Position numbers and translations under genes: made by a program
Origin: Aporrectodea caliginosa
Taxonomy: Eukaryota; Annelida; Clitellata; Crassiclitellata; Lumbricidae
Reading direction: 5' to 3'
DNA: 64,000 nt
Assembly (NCBI GenBank): GCA_020284085.1
Contig: JACEVL010001741.1
Span: forward strand, 92,501 to 156,500
The notes under the pieces: generated by a model
Seen by the model: the letters and a program-made list of their open reading frames with translations, nothing else
The model's database searches: none
Told to the model about the DNA's origin: nothing
Part shown: positions 11,462 through 50,257 of the stretch, in pieces
Numbering within the stretch: position 1 is the stretch's first letter
How the letters are laid out: each line of letters starts with the position of its first letter

Positions 11462-12589
11462 TGTGTCCGAGGTCCCAAGCAAGTCCCTCAGACTTCGAAA
11501 GACCCAGATGACCTTCACGTATATGATCCACATAAAATCCTCTACAGTTCTACAGCAGCTGTAATCTAATCAGACACGTCGGAAAGAAAAATCTGTTTTG
11601 ATAATGACGAAAAACTGTAAAATTAAAACAAAAAACTGGAGAAATGGCACCTGGGCGTCTTATAAGGGACAGCTGCAGACGGCGTCAAAACACTATTTAT
11701 CTGTTAAACTTCTTGAAAATCCTGCTAAATAAGTTTCCTTTCTTTTGCAATACTTATAAGTTCCTCGATCTGAACGGAAGATCCGAAAATTATACAACAA
11801 TTCCATTAGTATTTACGATTAATTTGTACAAATTTAAAACACACAACGAATGATTTTATATTATTAGTCCTCTGCATGCAAGTTCTCAAACAACGATGAA
11901 AGGCCATTCCAGGTAAATAAGTTAGCCAGCCAAAAGAAATCGTAATCTCCAAACTTCTAAAGCGCCACTCGAAAGCCAAGCGCAGGGCAACAGCTTATTC
12001 GCAAACGCTGCGTCAAGTGAGAAGGGTTGTCAAATATAGCAATAAAAATAGCAAAATTCGGATACCGGAAGACTGAAACACGAGACAGAGGAAATTTTAC
12101 GGTGGTAATTGTTCTTGGTGAGAGAAATTGGACGGCAGCAGAGTGGAAGGATATAAAGTCCCGCCTTTCAAGAAATCTTATGCTGATATTATCAGCATAA
12201 GATTTCTTGAAAGGCGGGACTTTACTACTGTTGCGAATAGAAACTATGAGGATTGATAGAGTAGCTCAAGGCAGAATGATGTTGATACAGTAAGCGAGTG
12301 ACTAAATTTCCCAGCTATTGTTAATGACCATTCGCACAGAATAACTTAACTAAGGCTGTCAGTCACATCATTATGAATTTATGCAGTAATTTAAAACTAT
12401 ACTGTGCATCGAATGATTAACGAACTTTGATGCTGCAAGAAATTGAATTAATGTTTCAGAAGCAGTCTAAGATTTTTATTGTGATTAAAATAATTTAAAC
12501 TTGACTTTTGATAAATTGAATCTAGAAATGTCTGGATCGGCCTCATTGCGAGGTTGCCTTAAGAACTTCCGGTGATCGAGGTCGACATC
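11462..12589. promoter_or_regulatory. Divergent CNTD1/MRPL20 promoter interval
   Basis: The two start codons face away from each other across 1.1 kb, so both promoters must lie here or within noncoding first exons. An ETS-like ACTTCCGG box lies at 12565-12572, 17 bases before the MRPL20 ATG. A perfect palindrome occupies 12154-12224. No coding exon is seen. Any shared regulation is inference. Confidence 0.55.
12154..12224. repeat. Perfect 71-bp palindrome (35-bp arms, 1-base centre)
   Basis: The 35 bases 12154-12188 are the exact reverse complement of 12190-12224, with a single T at 12189 between them. Complementarity stops abruptly at both ends. It could be a minimal foldback element, a replication-template-switch scar or an assembly artefact. 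Confidence 0.95.
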
Positions 12590-15500
12590 ATGGTGTTCTT
12601 GACGGGAATTCTTCTGCGACGAGTCCAGGAATTTGGACGCCCTGGAGGTGGTCCGGATAAATTCTGGAGAGTCCAGCAACAGCTGCGATTTGCATGGGTT
12701 TGCACTGATTTTTGCGCCTTTCTATATAATTGTTCCACTTAGGTTTTATCGGTATTACCTGCATTATCGCCCATCGACCTACAGCGCTTTCAGATAATTT
12801 CTAGCTTTGCAAGGCACACATTAATCCGTGCCTATACTGCTCAGTCCCAAGTGGAAATGTAAAGGAGCAAGAATTGGAAATGTGGTAATGTAAAGTAACG
12901 AGGACCACATGAAACTGGTTGTTTTTATAAGACACACTATTTAAGCACGTTTATAACCTACCGAAAATACTAGAACACGACAGAGCATAAACTACTTTTG
13001 AAGAGTGGTAATCTATCATTTAAGCGTCGTAAATTATTCGCCAAATGTAACCTATCGTTTCAGCGTCAAAATTCATTTAAACATTATTCAATGTTAAATA
13101 AGCATAAAACAACCAGAAAGAAATTTCATATGAAGAAACATGAATAAGAGAAAGCTGATGCTGGTATTCGCAGACTTCCCAGGTTAGTTCCCTTCTTGAA
13201 TTGAATAGCATTTCAAATGGTTGTTTTTGTGATAAGCCTATTTAAACAATTTCTGTTGTCTGTCATTTTTCATGCTTTATAAAACTACAATAATTTAGGA
13301 TGCTAAAACGATAGATTAGCTGAATTTAAAATTTGCTAAGAAATATTAGCTCTTTCTGGCCTTGATCTCTTGCTTGGAGCTGACATGCCTGCTTTGACTT
13401 TGTAGAAATTCCGCGGACGAAAGCGTAACTGCTTTGGAATCGGCATGCGATATGTACACAAAGCGCTGATGTATTCGACCTTCAATCGGCAACAGAAGAA
13501 AAAAGACATGTCAGAGGTCTGCAGAGCGGAGGCTTTTAGCATTAGTAGTAGCTTTGTTTAACGACACTGACCATAACAAAGATAATTAGTGTCACTCCTC
13601 CTTTGTGCTGACGTGAGACTGGCACCACCCGACTGGCAGGGACAAGCTTATAATGTTCATGCAAGGCACTATACACTTATACAATTAGTGTTGTGAGGCG
13701 GAAAAATTGTCCGGAAAATTTCATATTTTTCCGGAAATTTTCGGAAAATTTCCAGTGTATTTTTCCGGAAAATTTTCCGATATTTTTCCGGAAATATAAT
13801 ATTACTAAATAACAATTTAAATGCATAATAATGTTTAAACATCACTCACTCTATACTGTCTTATGTAGTTATAACTGATATAGAAGACTCAATCAATCAC
13901 ATTAAAGATCATGATTAAGCTATGCAGTTGGTCATTATGTTCCATAAAATAGGCCCCAAATAGATTATCTAACATTACCCATAATATTATGTTTATTCAA
14001 TAGATGGCACCGTTAGTGCTTACTGTTCAGTGTGTTCACAAGGCTCAACAATGACAATACATTTAAGAATTAATTGGAATTAAACTTCACTAATTAATTC
14101 AGAAAAAATATTTTTTTATGATTTACTCTCCTTACTGTTTTTTAGTTTGAAAATATGAGACAAAAACAGCAATTGATGCAATAGTACTACAGACAATTTT
14201 AATACTGCAACAGATTAATTTTTATGAGCCCTATTATACTATTATTTTATATCTTGAAATATAATGTTATTGGCATTGCCATTGTAGTCTGACACTAATT
14301 TCCAAATCTGCTTTTCTTGGTAAGTAGCAAAAAAGATAAGATAAGAATATTCTTTAATTGACCAATTGCTCTCCGCATTTTGGTGTACAGACATGGTAAT
14401 AATCATACATCAATACACAAGAAGATCAAGACAGTCAAATATTCTAAATTACACATATTATCCTAAATCCGAGATCCCATATATCATCCTAATGATGAAT
14501 TTTTTTCTCTCAAAAGAATGTGTTTTAGTTTAATTGTTCGTCTGTGAGCTGTTGCCTTCAGTGAGCGGTGTATGGACTAAGGGCAAAGCTGACTAATAGC
14601 TGAGCAGCTGACACAATATCAAATTGCCAGACAGTATATTATGCTGAGAGTTTATAACACTAACAAAAAATCAAACTAGGGTACTGTAGCCTGAACTGCT
14701 AATGAACAGTTTTTAATGTTTATTTTAATTTTTTAAGGTGAATGTTGCCCACATTGACAGAAATACTGTAAATAAAAGGAACTTTAAAAAAATTAAATTT
14801 TATAGTGTTTTCTCATACTGAAAATCTGACATTATGAGTTAAATGTATTTTTCCGGGTCTGCGGAAAATTTTCCGCAAAAAATTTTTCCGGAAAAGCTAC
14901 ATCACTATATACAATACAGGCAATATGATGAAGGGCTAGTTGTTGTTCCCAGTGTACAGATCAGAAAACCCTGTTGCACTAAGGGACTGTGAGGATGTTG
15001 ATATATAAAGCAATTTTTAGTTGACTGTAAACCATTTATTTTAGATCTGTGTGATGGGTCTGCTGTTTCAGTGCATTTGATAAATCCTTAATAAAGGTTC
15101 AATGAGCATCTGATCTGATCTATAGCACTGTCATCCAGGAGCATAGCCAGACTTAAATTGAAGAGGAGGCAGCTTCAAAGCAAAATTCTAGAAATCATTG
15201 TCCATTAGAGAAGTCTGAACTGAGGAGGCAACTCCATGTAGCTACGCCTATGCTGTCATCATAATGCAGTAATCGTAGTAGAAATCATTGGCATTAGAGA
15301 AATCTGAACTGAAGACTCATCTCTTTCAACTTGTAAACCCACCACATCCTGGCTTCTCGTTTCTTCATCTATGAGGTTTCAACGTGGATTCTCCAATCGA
15401 TTATGATTTTTCATTGTGATTTTGCTCAAAGTGAGCATTGACTGATGTCTTGGACATTGTGATAATGGCACCATATAAGTCAATGGATTGGATTAGATTA

Positions 15501-16984
15501 TATGAATTAATCAATTAACAGTTAGTATTGCTGTTTGGATTTAGCTGTGGAACATTCGAATAGGAGCAGCGGCGAACGAACACAATCTGTCCAGAGAAGA
15601 CTTTCTCGAAGCTTTGGCCAGGGTAGGTTACATGCAGTATATGTTGAGGGAATGTTTCTATGCTTAAAATACAATTCAATGGTGTTTCAGATGAACTGGT
15701 TTTGCTTTTTTGTATTGTGCTTGAATGTTTTTCTGTTGGCTGCGTGGTCCTCAGTGGATTACCCTGTGCTCGATAACTCACAAATCAATGAAGTAATCTT
15801 ATGCCAGACTACATGAAATAATCTTATGCCAGACTACATCTCAGACTTCTGCATTTGGGTAGCAGACAACTGGAACAGAAGTTGGCTACGATTTTCATAG
15901 AAGAATCTGCAACAACTCCCGCAGTCTTCTATGAGGTTTGGCGAGAGGACCCACTTCATGGAACAGTCTTCCCGATCATGTGAAGAATGCGCCATCTGGA
16001 GACATTTCAAACACAGCTTAAGTTCTGTCCTTTTCTACAATCATGTGATTGTCGTTGACTTTTTGAACTTATATACAGCACCCTTTCCTTTGGCCGCCGC
16101 TGTGTTACGGCAATATACAAACTGTATTATTGTTATTATTTGTTTTAAACTGTATTATTGTTATTATTTGTTTTAAAAGATATTTATATTTTAAAAAGGA
16201 ACAATTGCCTAATTTCTTTTTCAGAGCCACATTCAGTTGGATCGCAAAGTTCTGACCGATCTTGCCATCTACGAGCCACAAACATTTCAGGTAGTTAATG
16301 ATTTTACATAATCTGATCAGCAGAGACTTCTCTAAGCATTATCATAATCCACACGTTATCAAAGCAAACTCGATTCTGAAAACCACATTGCTTTAATGGA
16401 CAGTTAATATCAACGAAGACCCAGAAATCTGTTGCGTAAACTGTGGTTGTAAAAGATGTCGGTTTTGTTAACCGCCAGAAAGCAGCACTGCTAGCAGGTC
16501 ATCTCGCTTACGTACAGCATGAATACAGGATTGCACTTTAGCACGAGAATTATTATTATTATTACTCATTTATCAAGCACCACTCTAATTAACCAATACT
16601 TTAGTGAAGGACTTGCTAAAGTACGGGGTAACTTTCTCAGGTGAGGGGATCGAACCCATACTCTGTGTTATATGGCAAGCACTCCACTAATCCCAGATAC
16701 ATACTGTACATCTATGCTTGCGTGTGAGAAGGTTCTGGTCAGTACAAGATGTAAACTTTGCTACACAGCGATTGATTTGTGGTATTTGAGTCATTTCCAC
16801 TATTTCACATTTTTTCCACTGTCGTTTAGAAGTCCGTCTTTCGAAATGAAGTCCTTCCAATTGGCTTTTTGTTTGTGTTTGCATCCAGAGCCTCACAGAA
16901 ATCGCCAAGAAGATGCTGGACGAAGAAGGCCTGTCGAAATTCAACATACCTCCTGGTAGGTTCGTAACGGAACAGTGGAAGTGA
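12590..16984 (+). CDS. MRPL20: Mitochondrial large ribosomal subunit protein bL20m, 5 exons
   Basis: Exons are 12590-12697, 13406-13516, 15545-15622, 16225-16290 and 16889-16984. All are phase 0 with GT-AG introns, giving 152 aa against 149 in human. The N-terminus MVFLTG matches the conserved MVFLT start of MRPL20. Exon 2 encodes the RNA-binding FRGRKRNCF segment, exon 3 LWNIRIGAAANEHNL, and exon 4 LDRKVLTDLAIYEPQTF, a strong family signature. bL20m binds 16S-type rRNA and is needed early in large-subunit assembly in the mitochondrial matrix. A candidate ATTAAA polyadenylation signal lies at 17243-17248. Intron 2 carries a 1.2-kb hAT element, a MITE and LINE tail remnants. It is divergent from CNTD1. 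Confidence 0.93.
13550..13640 (-). repeat. Dispersed repeat E, inverted copy
   Basis: On the minus strand it matches 8995-9062, 34245-34330 and 61945-62030 (GTCGTTAAACAAAG-type end and the CCAGTC segment). It starts about 35 bases after MRPL20 exon 2. Confidence 0.6.
13686..14907. mobile_element. 1222-bp non-autonomous hAT element with TTTTCCGG subterminal arrays
   Basis: The termini TAGTGTTGTGAG and CTACATCACTA are inverted repeats, flanked by the exact 8-bp duplication TATACAAT (13678-13685 and 14908-14915). Next to each end lie clusters of TTTTCCGGAAAA-like palindromic motifs. The AT-rich interior shows no transposase. It sits in MRPL20 intron 2. Confidence 0.88.
15136..15252. mobile_element. 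117-bp hAT MITE, family 1
   Basis: Same family as 337-495 (shared CATAGCCAGACTTAAATT and GTAGCTACGCCTATG). It has its own exact 8-bp target duplication CTGTCATC (15128-15135 and 15253-15260), proving independent insertion. Confidence 0.9.
15270..15510 (+). mobile_element. LINE 3' tail remnant
   Basis: A frame over about 15295-15350 encodes LEKSELKTHLFQL, the usual end of CR1/L2-type ORF2 (compare the C-terminus at 11120-11175). No intact frame remains. Confidence 0.5.
15840..16185 (+). mobile_element. LINE 3' tail remnant
   Basis: Decayed frame with GPTSWNSLPDHVKNAP, the conserved tail motif (compare RIWNNLP at 11080). It ends in a duplicated (TTATTG)-type AT-rich tail at 16125-16175, just before MRPL20 exon 4. 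Confidence 0.65.
16550..16695 (-). repeat. SINE-B copy, minus orientation
   Basis: On the minus strand it has a tRNA-like segment (GTGGAGTGCTTGCC and GGTTCGATCCCC) and the SINE-B body, ending in (AAT)n. It is related to 45645-45780 and 56920-57125. Confidence 0.65.
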
Positions 16985-19900
16985 CCTGTGCTTCCGTAGA
17001 AAATACCATCGCCAGTGGAGTTGCTTTGTACCCAGGTTACCGGAAACGAATGTGGTGCATTGACGTGTAAAGTGAGGTTCCTGTACGAACATTTATCGTT
17101 ACTACGTACAAAGGGAAATGCAAAGAAATGCGTAGTGGCATTTGGACTGCAACAGAAGGAGTGAATATAGTCATTAGCACTGGGATTACGAATTCACCGA
17201 TCTGTAAAGTCGGAAGGCGTAAGCAACTTTTGTTTTACACAGATTAAAACTTTTGTAAAGAAATGTTTCTACTTTATGGTTTGTTTGTTCTAGATAAATT
17301 CAGTATTACAAAAGTTCATTTTTAAGCACAAAATGATGCAAGCGACTAAGCAGTTGACTTGACTTTACCCCTCCTGGTTTAGCTTACCCTTACAGTAGAT
17401 CATCTGCTAGTTAACCATAGTATTTGATCAACCTTAGTCACTGGTAACGATTCTTTTTGTTTCACCATGCCGTTCTTTAAATCTCCTCTTGTTCACTGTG
17501 TCGATCATATAACAACTTCAGGTACTACTTCATCTCTTCTGACTAAAAACACGCAGCACTAACGACTCCAGCTGCTCGCCTGGCTCTCGCAAATCGACTC
17601 TTGACGTGAAATATCGCAACAAGCAAGCCAAAATAATTTATTTGGATGCATGTCTTCAAAACAGCGATCTGTAGAAAACAGATACGATAGAAAACATCGA
17701 ATCGCTTTACGCTAGATAAGCCTAACAGATGGACATCGAAGACGACAACATTGGTATCGGGATTGGCCAACGCTAAAAATAGAATTCTTTATGCAGCTCT
17801 AGCAGAACAGACGGGCAGAGGACGGACAGGAAACTACATCAACTCAAGTCAACAAAACATTGAAAATGTGCACAATCAGTATTAAGCCAGCGTCAAACTC
17901 CAAGTGGCATTCCCTGGACAATTACTTATAAACTGGTGTAGATTAAGGGGTATGTACAGTTGGGGACGTGTGATGGCTGTTTGCTAACATAATCATTATC
18001 TCTGTTATCTCTGCCCTGGGCTCAATCTTGATGTAGCACTGGAAACTTCTGCCATTTAACACTTTAGCGTCGGGCTGCATTGGTTTCCCAGTAATTAAAG
18101 TGTTAACCGGTTTTGGAGAGGTCCTATTGGAAGCACTTTAGCCAAAAAGTATCTTGGAACTTTGAGGGAAATACTGTTTATTATAGCGGCTGGTAGAAAC
18201 AAATCCTGCCGTGTGTTGGAGATGATGAATGCCACAGTTTGTTAATGTCAACAAACGAAATATTGCATACATCATTTTAACAATGTTTGAAACTGGCTGA
18301 AGCAGTCTAAGCGAGTTGCGATTCGAACTTCTTCATCCAGTTGTAACAATAATGCCATCAACAACAAGGCTACCAAACCAGGATGTACTGAATAAGTTTT
18401 ACATGTCTGGACAGTAAAAGTTCCATGGCATCTATTATTAACATTAATAGACGACGCTGCTTACTGCACAGAAGTTCACTAAACGCCTCAGAGCTTTTGA
18501 TTTCTGTTCCAAACTAAGCATCAATTCCCGGCGCTATATAAATCCTATGTTGCCTCACATTCCCGTTACGAACGAGTAACACAGGCCTCTTTCTAGCTGA
18601 AGAAAGGCGCGTAGGTTTTGCAGACATCTCTTTAAACTGCGCGGAAATAAAAGTAAAGTTTGCTAAACTGGACCCGTCTGCTAGTTAAACGTCTTCGATT
18701 GAACAACACAGAAGAAAAACAGAAAACGCTGATGAAACACAAAATATCTAACGTTATATCGGAAACAATCCAGCAACTACGAACAATTCCGCAATTTCAA
18801 GCATTGTAGTAAGACAAACGAATATCTACGCAAATCGCAAGCAAGCAATTCCGCTTCATACACCGCATACTTTGCTGTGTATTTAATTTCGTTAGCTTGC
18901 GCTCTATAAATCTTCATATAATAATAAATAATAATACAAGTAACGCTATCGTTCTCTCGTGTATATACAGACGGTTACAACTTGCTCCGATTAGAGACCT
19001 GCATCTATCGGCAATATGCATACTAAGATGACGTTTTAAGAAACAAATGTTCAATGAGTCTTTTATGAGGTAACTTAGGTAATGGGTGGAGGCATCAAAC
19101 AGCTCTAAACAATGAGGATCAACTGAAAACCATTTCCACCCATTCGGATGCCCATTTTCAAACAGAAACGTGAAGATATCCACAAGCCCCGCTGGGGCAA
19201 ACACCCGTTCAAAATTGCCAGTTTCGCAAAACAATTAGGCCTAAAATCCAAATATGACTTAATTGATTCAGAAAACAATTTCCAATTTGATCGTTACACG
19301 GCTACGCCACGCCACAATTACCACCACAGTTCAAACAATCCTTCCTACCAGCAGCAACAGAGAGTATTATCAGTTTGTAAATGGGCTTTCGGCTTAAATT
19401 AATTTACGAATATCTGCTCACAGCGCACATATAATTATTACACAAGCAACGCTTTTAATACTGTATTTATCTCCTGACGAAAACGGGTAACTAGGGCAAG
19501 TAGGTCATCAAAGTCGCTCCAAATCAGAGCCACGTTTCATCCGTTTACGCAGACTGCGGCATCTATTTCTCATACAAAAGATTCAATTTAAAAACTACCT
19601 AGCGAGCTATAAAATTATTTCCAAAGTTTACAGAAAATCAACCAAAAAGCGAAGAAATGAGTAATTGTATAAAGCAAGGATTATGCTTAAGGGAACGTCT
19701 AATGTATCTACGTAACAACTAGGTAGGCATCATGAATCCATGATTCCTGCTATATATGCAAATCACACGAACAATCCCAATTCTTTGAAGAAAATGGCAA
19801 AAAAGCCAACTGGAGAAGACCTATACTCAATAAAATCATACTATTCTCATGATCTACTGAGTCTACATGATTTAATGAGTTTAACAGCCTTATCGTCTGG

Positions 19901-22134
19901 ACAAGGACATGGAACATAACGTTTTAATTATAACACTACTTTCAAAATTTGTTTGACCACGGCACATTGAGTCTGTACGTGAAGATTGTACACTTTATGG
20001 CCAGGCACCCATTCAGTTGGGTAGAGGTGGGCACGCTTCTCATCTAAGAAAATTCATTAAAAATGAGCAGGCTCAAGGCTACCTATATGCCTTGCTTCGG
20101 GAAAAAACAAGTATACCACAAACCCTTAAAAACTAAACGGGCCTACAACTGATAACGAAATAAACATAATTAATAACTAAACAGACCTGTAATCCAATAA
20201 CCATCTATGTATTTAAGCGCAGCATGTTGTGTGCTTCAAAACAAAACAAAATTTATGAAATTTCCTCATTGGAGAAAAGTGCACATCGCAAAATTATTTC
20301 ACACAGATCGGCTAGTACTAAGCTAAAGACTCGCCCAATTCCTGGCGATAAGAACTTGCTTCGTGATCAAACGTCGAATGAAGCTCTTACGAAAAAACAA
20401 CTTGTGCGGATGAAGATGCCATTTTAAGACGGCAAATCGATTGCAAACTACAAGTTGATCGCTACTGCAACAATATCAGAACTACTGCTGTGTGTATTTC
20501 GGTGCAGCATGTTGGGTGTTTCAAGACAAAACAAAAAATTCTTAAATTTAGAATTTCAAAGATAGAGTTTCATATGCATTAGTAGAAATGAAGAATACAG
20601 TGGATGGAAAAAGATTGACTTCTATAGAGCCATAATCAATCGATGGACAAACTGATTAGAACGCAGGAACAGCGGAACACAACACACTGATTTTTAGTTG
20701 TTTTTACATTCTCTGGATCCAAATGTCATTAGAAATTTCTGTAGCACCACTATGAGAAATGCCACCAATCGGAGGAGGCGCTGCTGTCATTAGCATCTAA
20801 AAGATGTCAAATGCCATTAGGAACAGAACAATAACTTAGAACAAAGCTTCTTCAGTTGATGGCCATAGGCAATTGATAGCACATCATGGATTACCTCAAG
20901 GCTTCAACACAGTTCAACCTACTCTCCAAATTATACAGAGCGCTCTCAAAGACAGCGGTTTGGTCTGCAAGAATTATTTACTACCAGAATGGATAAAGCG
21001 AGACAAGGAAAGTCTTACTTAGGTGTAACAGCATTTTCGTAAGATACAGAAAGCAGTACATCTCCACATTTTTGCCCCATATTCTTCACATACCCATTTA
21101 CGTGTAACGTACACAACAACATCTCAACATGTTACATCTACGGATTCCCATCATATCGTAAGATGTGACACGTGTTACCTCTCTTCAGAAAATCTTGGCA
21201 TTTCTGGTGAACAGCACATGTAACATGATACAGAGTGTGACAGTTTTTGCTAACATCAATTTTAAGCGCATATCTCAGTCACCTGTCACATTTCATGATG
21301 CTGCAATTGTGGCAGAGAATCGCTCGACTAGTGCTAACAACAATTTATGGGCGCATACAGTAAATAACAGTCAACGAAAATGATAAAACTCAAATAAGGT
21401 AACGTTCAGATCTTTGAATTGTGCTTTGGTCAAATGCAAAGTCTTCTTCAGTCAACAAAAACAACCCAGTTTCTACAAGCTGTTAACAAAATACCCAGCC
21501 TGTCAATCAACGCCGCATAGCCCCGCCCTCCAAATACAACAGGACAACGAAAATCTCTCAGAATATACAAACACAGTGAAATCACCCATGTAATAAAGTT
21601 GAGTACCGCATTGAAAATCGACCTGAATATTCTGTGGCAAAACCGAGACTATTTATCAGTACCAGACTTTTAAATTTAACAGAATTGCTGTTCATGATGT
21701 TGTGCAAAATCTACCGCAAAAGTAAGTTCCAAAAATTCAATGCCTCATTGTGGAAGAAGTCTTTCCCAATCCACATCAATTTCCATTTTTGATTAAAAAT
21801 TATGCTTTTCATGACATTGTTATGGTACCTAGAAAATTATTTTGTTGAAACAGCATCGGCTTTATGCACGATAGCTTCCACTGCAAAACATCCCATCTTG
21901 AAAGTCCAAATGCCTTATACCCGTCTTACCAATTAGAACCTTCAACATACTTTTGGCACTTGATATATCCACAATGCTTAGAGTTACCCAGATTCGAGTT
22001 TTAACAATGAACAAGCCAATATTAACACCCCAAATAACTAGGACGATATTCAAGACTCAGTAGCTCTTGGATTCCCATGCTTCTAAAATTCCAGAGTTTT
22101 CGTAAACTGTTGTCCACACGACTCGATGACTAAA
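16985..22134. other. 5-kb gene-free interval
   Basis: After the MRPL20 3' untranslated region I find no exon with family similarity on either strand. Short open frames (for example 19148-19402 and 20224-20427) lack splice context or recognisable motifs. There is one imperfect direct repeat of about 38 bases (20217-20255 and 20500-20540, GCAGCATGTTG core), and a SINE-tail-like motif near 20620. No RNA gene is seen. Confidence 0.5.
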
Positions 22135-22137
22135 ACA

Positions 22138-22330
22138 CGTTTTGGCTGAGTGGGTTAAGTCTTTGTGCTCCCTGCAAAAGTCGGCGGTTCAAATCCAGCC
22201 AGGAACATGGTCCTGAACTTTCCAGCCAGCATTCCCATGCCACGCTCCAATCGCGCCATCTCGATCGCAACATCAAACTCGACACACCTGACCGCACACA
22301 CTGACTCTTTTTGGCCGATAAAAATCTACT
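22138..22330 (+). repeat. tRNA-derived SINE-D next to the flippase 3' end
   Basis: It starts with TGGCTGAGTGGGTTAAG (box A-like, tRNA-Leu/Ser style) and GGTTCAAATCC (box B) 30-40 bases later. An unrelated body continues towards 22330. The acceptor stem is not paired, so it is a SINE head rather than a functional tRNA. It lies immediately downstream of the P4-ATPase stop codon. Confidence 0.65.
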
Positions 22331-22451
22331 TTAGCACCGTTGATTCGTCTTCTCAGTATCTAAAATATCGAAGTCGCTTCTTACCCAGCACGGATTGTCA
22401 GATCACAGACCAGAAAACCGGTTTCCAGCTCCCGCACGGTTGTCACCTCGA

Positions 22452-48725
<26,274 letters not shown>

Positions 48726-49250
48726 CGTAGTTGACCTAGAAATGAAACAGATCAATCCGTATCATAAGAACATCTGGAGAGAGGCAGCGGTACTTGAGAA
48801 AAAACCAAATCATAGTCAGCTGAATTGAGTATCTCATCTGACTAACAGCTGAATTACGTCTTTAATGGACTCGAGGGGCACCGCGCTACTAAATGTGTTA
48901 GCTACAGACAGACATAGGAATCTATGCACAGCATCTGCCGTTGTTTCCATAAGGACAATCATTCATTCAGGTGGGTTTCAAACAAATTGGATGCCATAAT
49001 TATATGAAAGGCAACAACGTAACAGTTTACATGCTGAGAAAGAGGGAGGAGGGAGAGGGAGGAGAAGAGGAAGAAGAAGAGGAGGATAGGAAGAGGACGA
49101 CGACGAGTAGAAGGAGAAGAATGACAAGGAGGAGAAGGAGACGAAGAAGAGGAGGGGGAGGAGTGTAATGGGGTCAGGGTTTGGTTCAAATAGGGCACCA
49201 CAGGCTTGAGAACTCTGATGAGGCGGTACATAGTAGACAAATTTGGTCAG
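48726..49250. promoter_or_regulatory. 5' flank of ATP8B
   Basis: A splice acceptor (TTTCTAG at about 48735 on the minus strand) lies 10 bases before the ATG, so a noncoding first exon further upstream is likely; I cannot place it. A purine-rich GA tract is at 49040-49165. No other gene is seen. Confidence 0.5.
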
Positions 49251-49379
49251 TATACTGCATTTTTTGAACACGGATTGCCGCTTTGCACAGTTGTAGTTGG
49301 CACCTAAGAGAACATTTTAAGAAGGGGAGGCATTCGAAATTTCCCTTAGAATTCAAGATGGCGGCTTTTTTCAAAATGG

Positions 49380-50165
49380 CCGACCTAAATTGAGATTTTT
49401 CAATATCTCGGCTTCTGGTTCACTTAGAATCATTATCTTGGTGTCTAAACATACACATTTAGGGGCAATGATTCCAATAGGGCCATCGCAGATTAGCTCC
49501 GGTCTCATCGGTCGGCCATTTTCCAAAATGGCCGACGAAAATTGAGATTTTCAATATCTCGGCTTCTAGTCAACTTAGAATCGTTATTTTGGTGTCTAAA
49601 CATACACATTTAGGGGCAATGATTCCACTAGGGCCATCGCAGATTAGCTCCGGTCTCATCGGTCGGCCATTTTCCAAAATGGCCGACGAAAAATTGAGAT
49701 TTTTCAATATCTCGGCTTCTGGTTCACTTAGAATCGTTATTTCGGTGTCCAAACATACACATTTAGGGGCAATGTTTCGACTATAAGGCTATCGCAGATT
49801 AACCCATGATCTCATGAGTCGGCCATTTTCCAAAATGGCGGACGAAAATTGAGATTTTCAATATCTCGGCTTCTAGTCAACTTAGAATCGTTATTTTGGT
49901 GTCTAAACATACACATTTAGGGGCAATGATTCCACTAGGGCCATCGCAGATTAGCTCCGGTCTCATCGGTCGGCCATTTTCCAAAATGGCCGACGAAAAA
50001 TTGAGATTTTTCAATATTTCGGCTTCTAGTTCACTTAGAATCGTTATTTTGGTGTCCAAACATACACATTTAGGGGCAATGTTTCGACTATAGGGCCATC
50101 GCAGATTAACCCATGATCTCATTAGTCGGCCATTTTCCAAAATGGCCGACCGAAATTGAGATCTC
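49380..50165 (+). repeat. Left-arm tandem array of foldback element
   Basis: About five units of around 155 bases: TTCAATATCTCGGCTTCT, AAACATACACATTTAGGGGC, CCATCGCAGATTAGCTCCGG, then the GGCCATTTTCCAAAATGGCC palindrome. Units alternate between two subtypes ending near GGTCTCATCGGTCGGCC or ATGATCTCAT.AGTCGGCC, suggesting dimeric amplification. Confidence 0.9.
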
Positions 50166-50257
50166 TATTTTCCAAATAACTTAGTACAAGAAGGACATTC
50201 TTAACGGCATATGCACGCCATATCACGCACTTGCTGCATGATCAGACGACCATCTGC

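Noticed and set aside
19148..19402. 84-codon plus-strand open frame as a small gene
   Set aside because: No recognisable motif, no neighbouring exons and no promoter or polyadenylation context beyond chance.
22138..22215. Possible functional tRNA gene
   Set aside because: Box A and box B are present, but the acceptor stem and anticodon arm do not pair convincingly and an extra body follows; better explained as a SINE head.
49570..50140. Short open frames of 60-87 codons repeated along the foldback arms
   Set aside because: The same peptide recurs in each tandem unit and in the inverted arm; it reflects the repeat sequence, with no start context or conservation argument.
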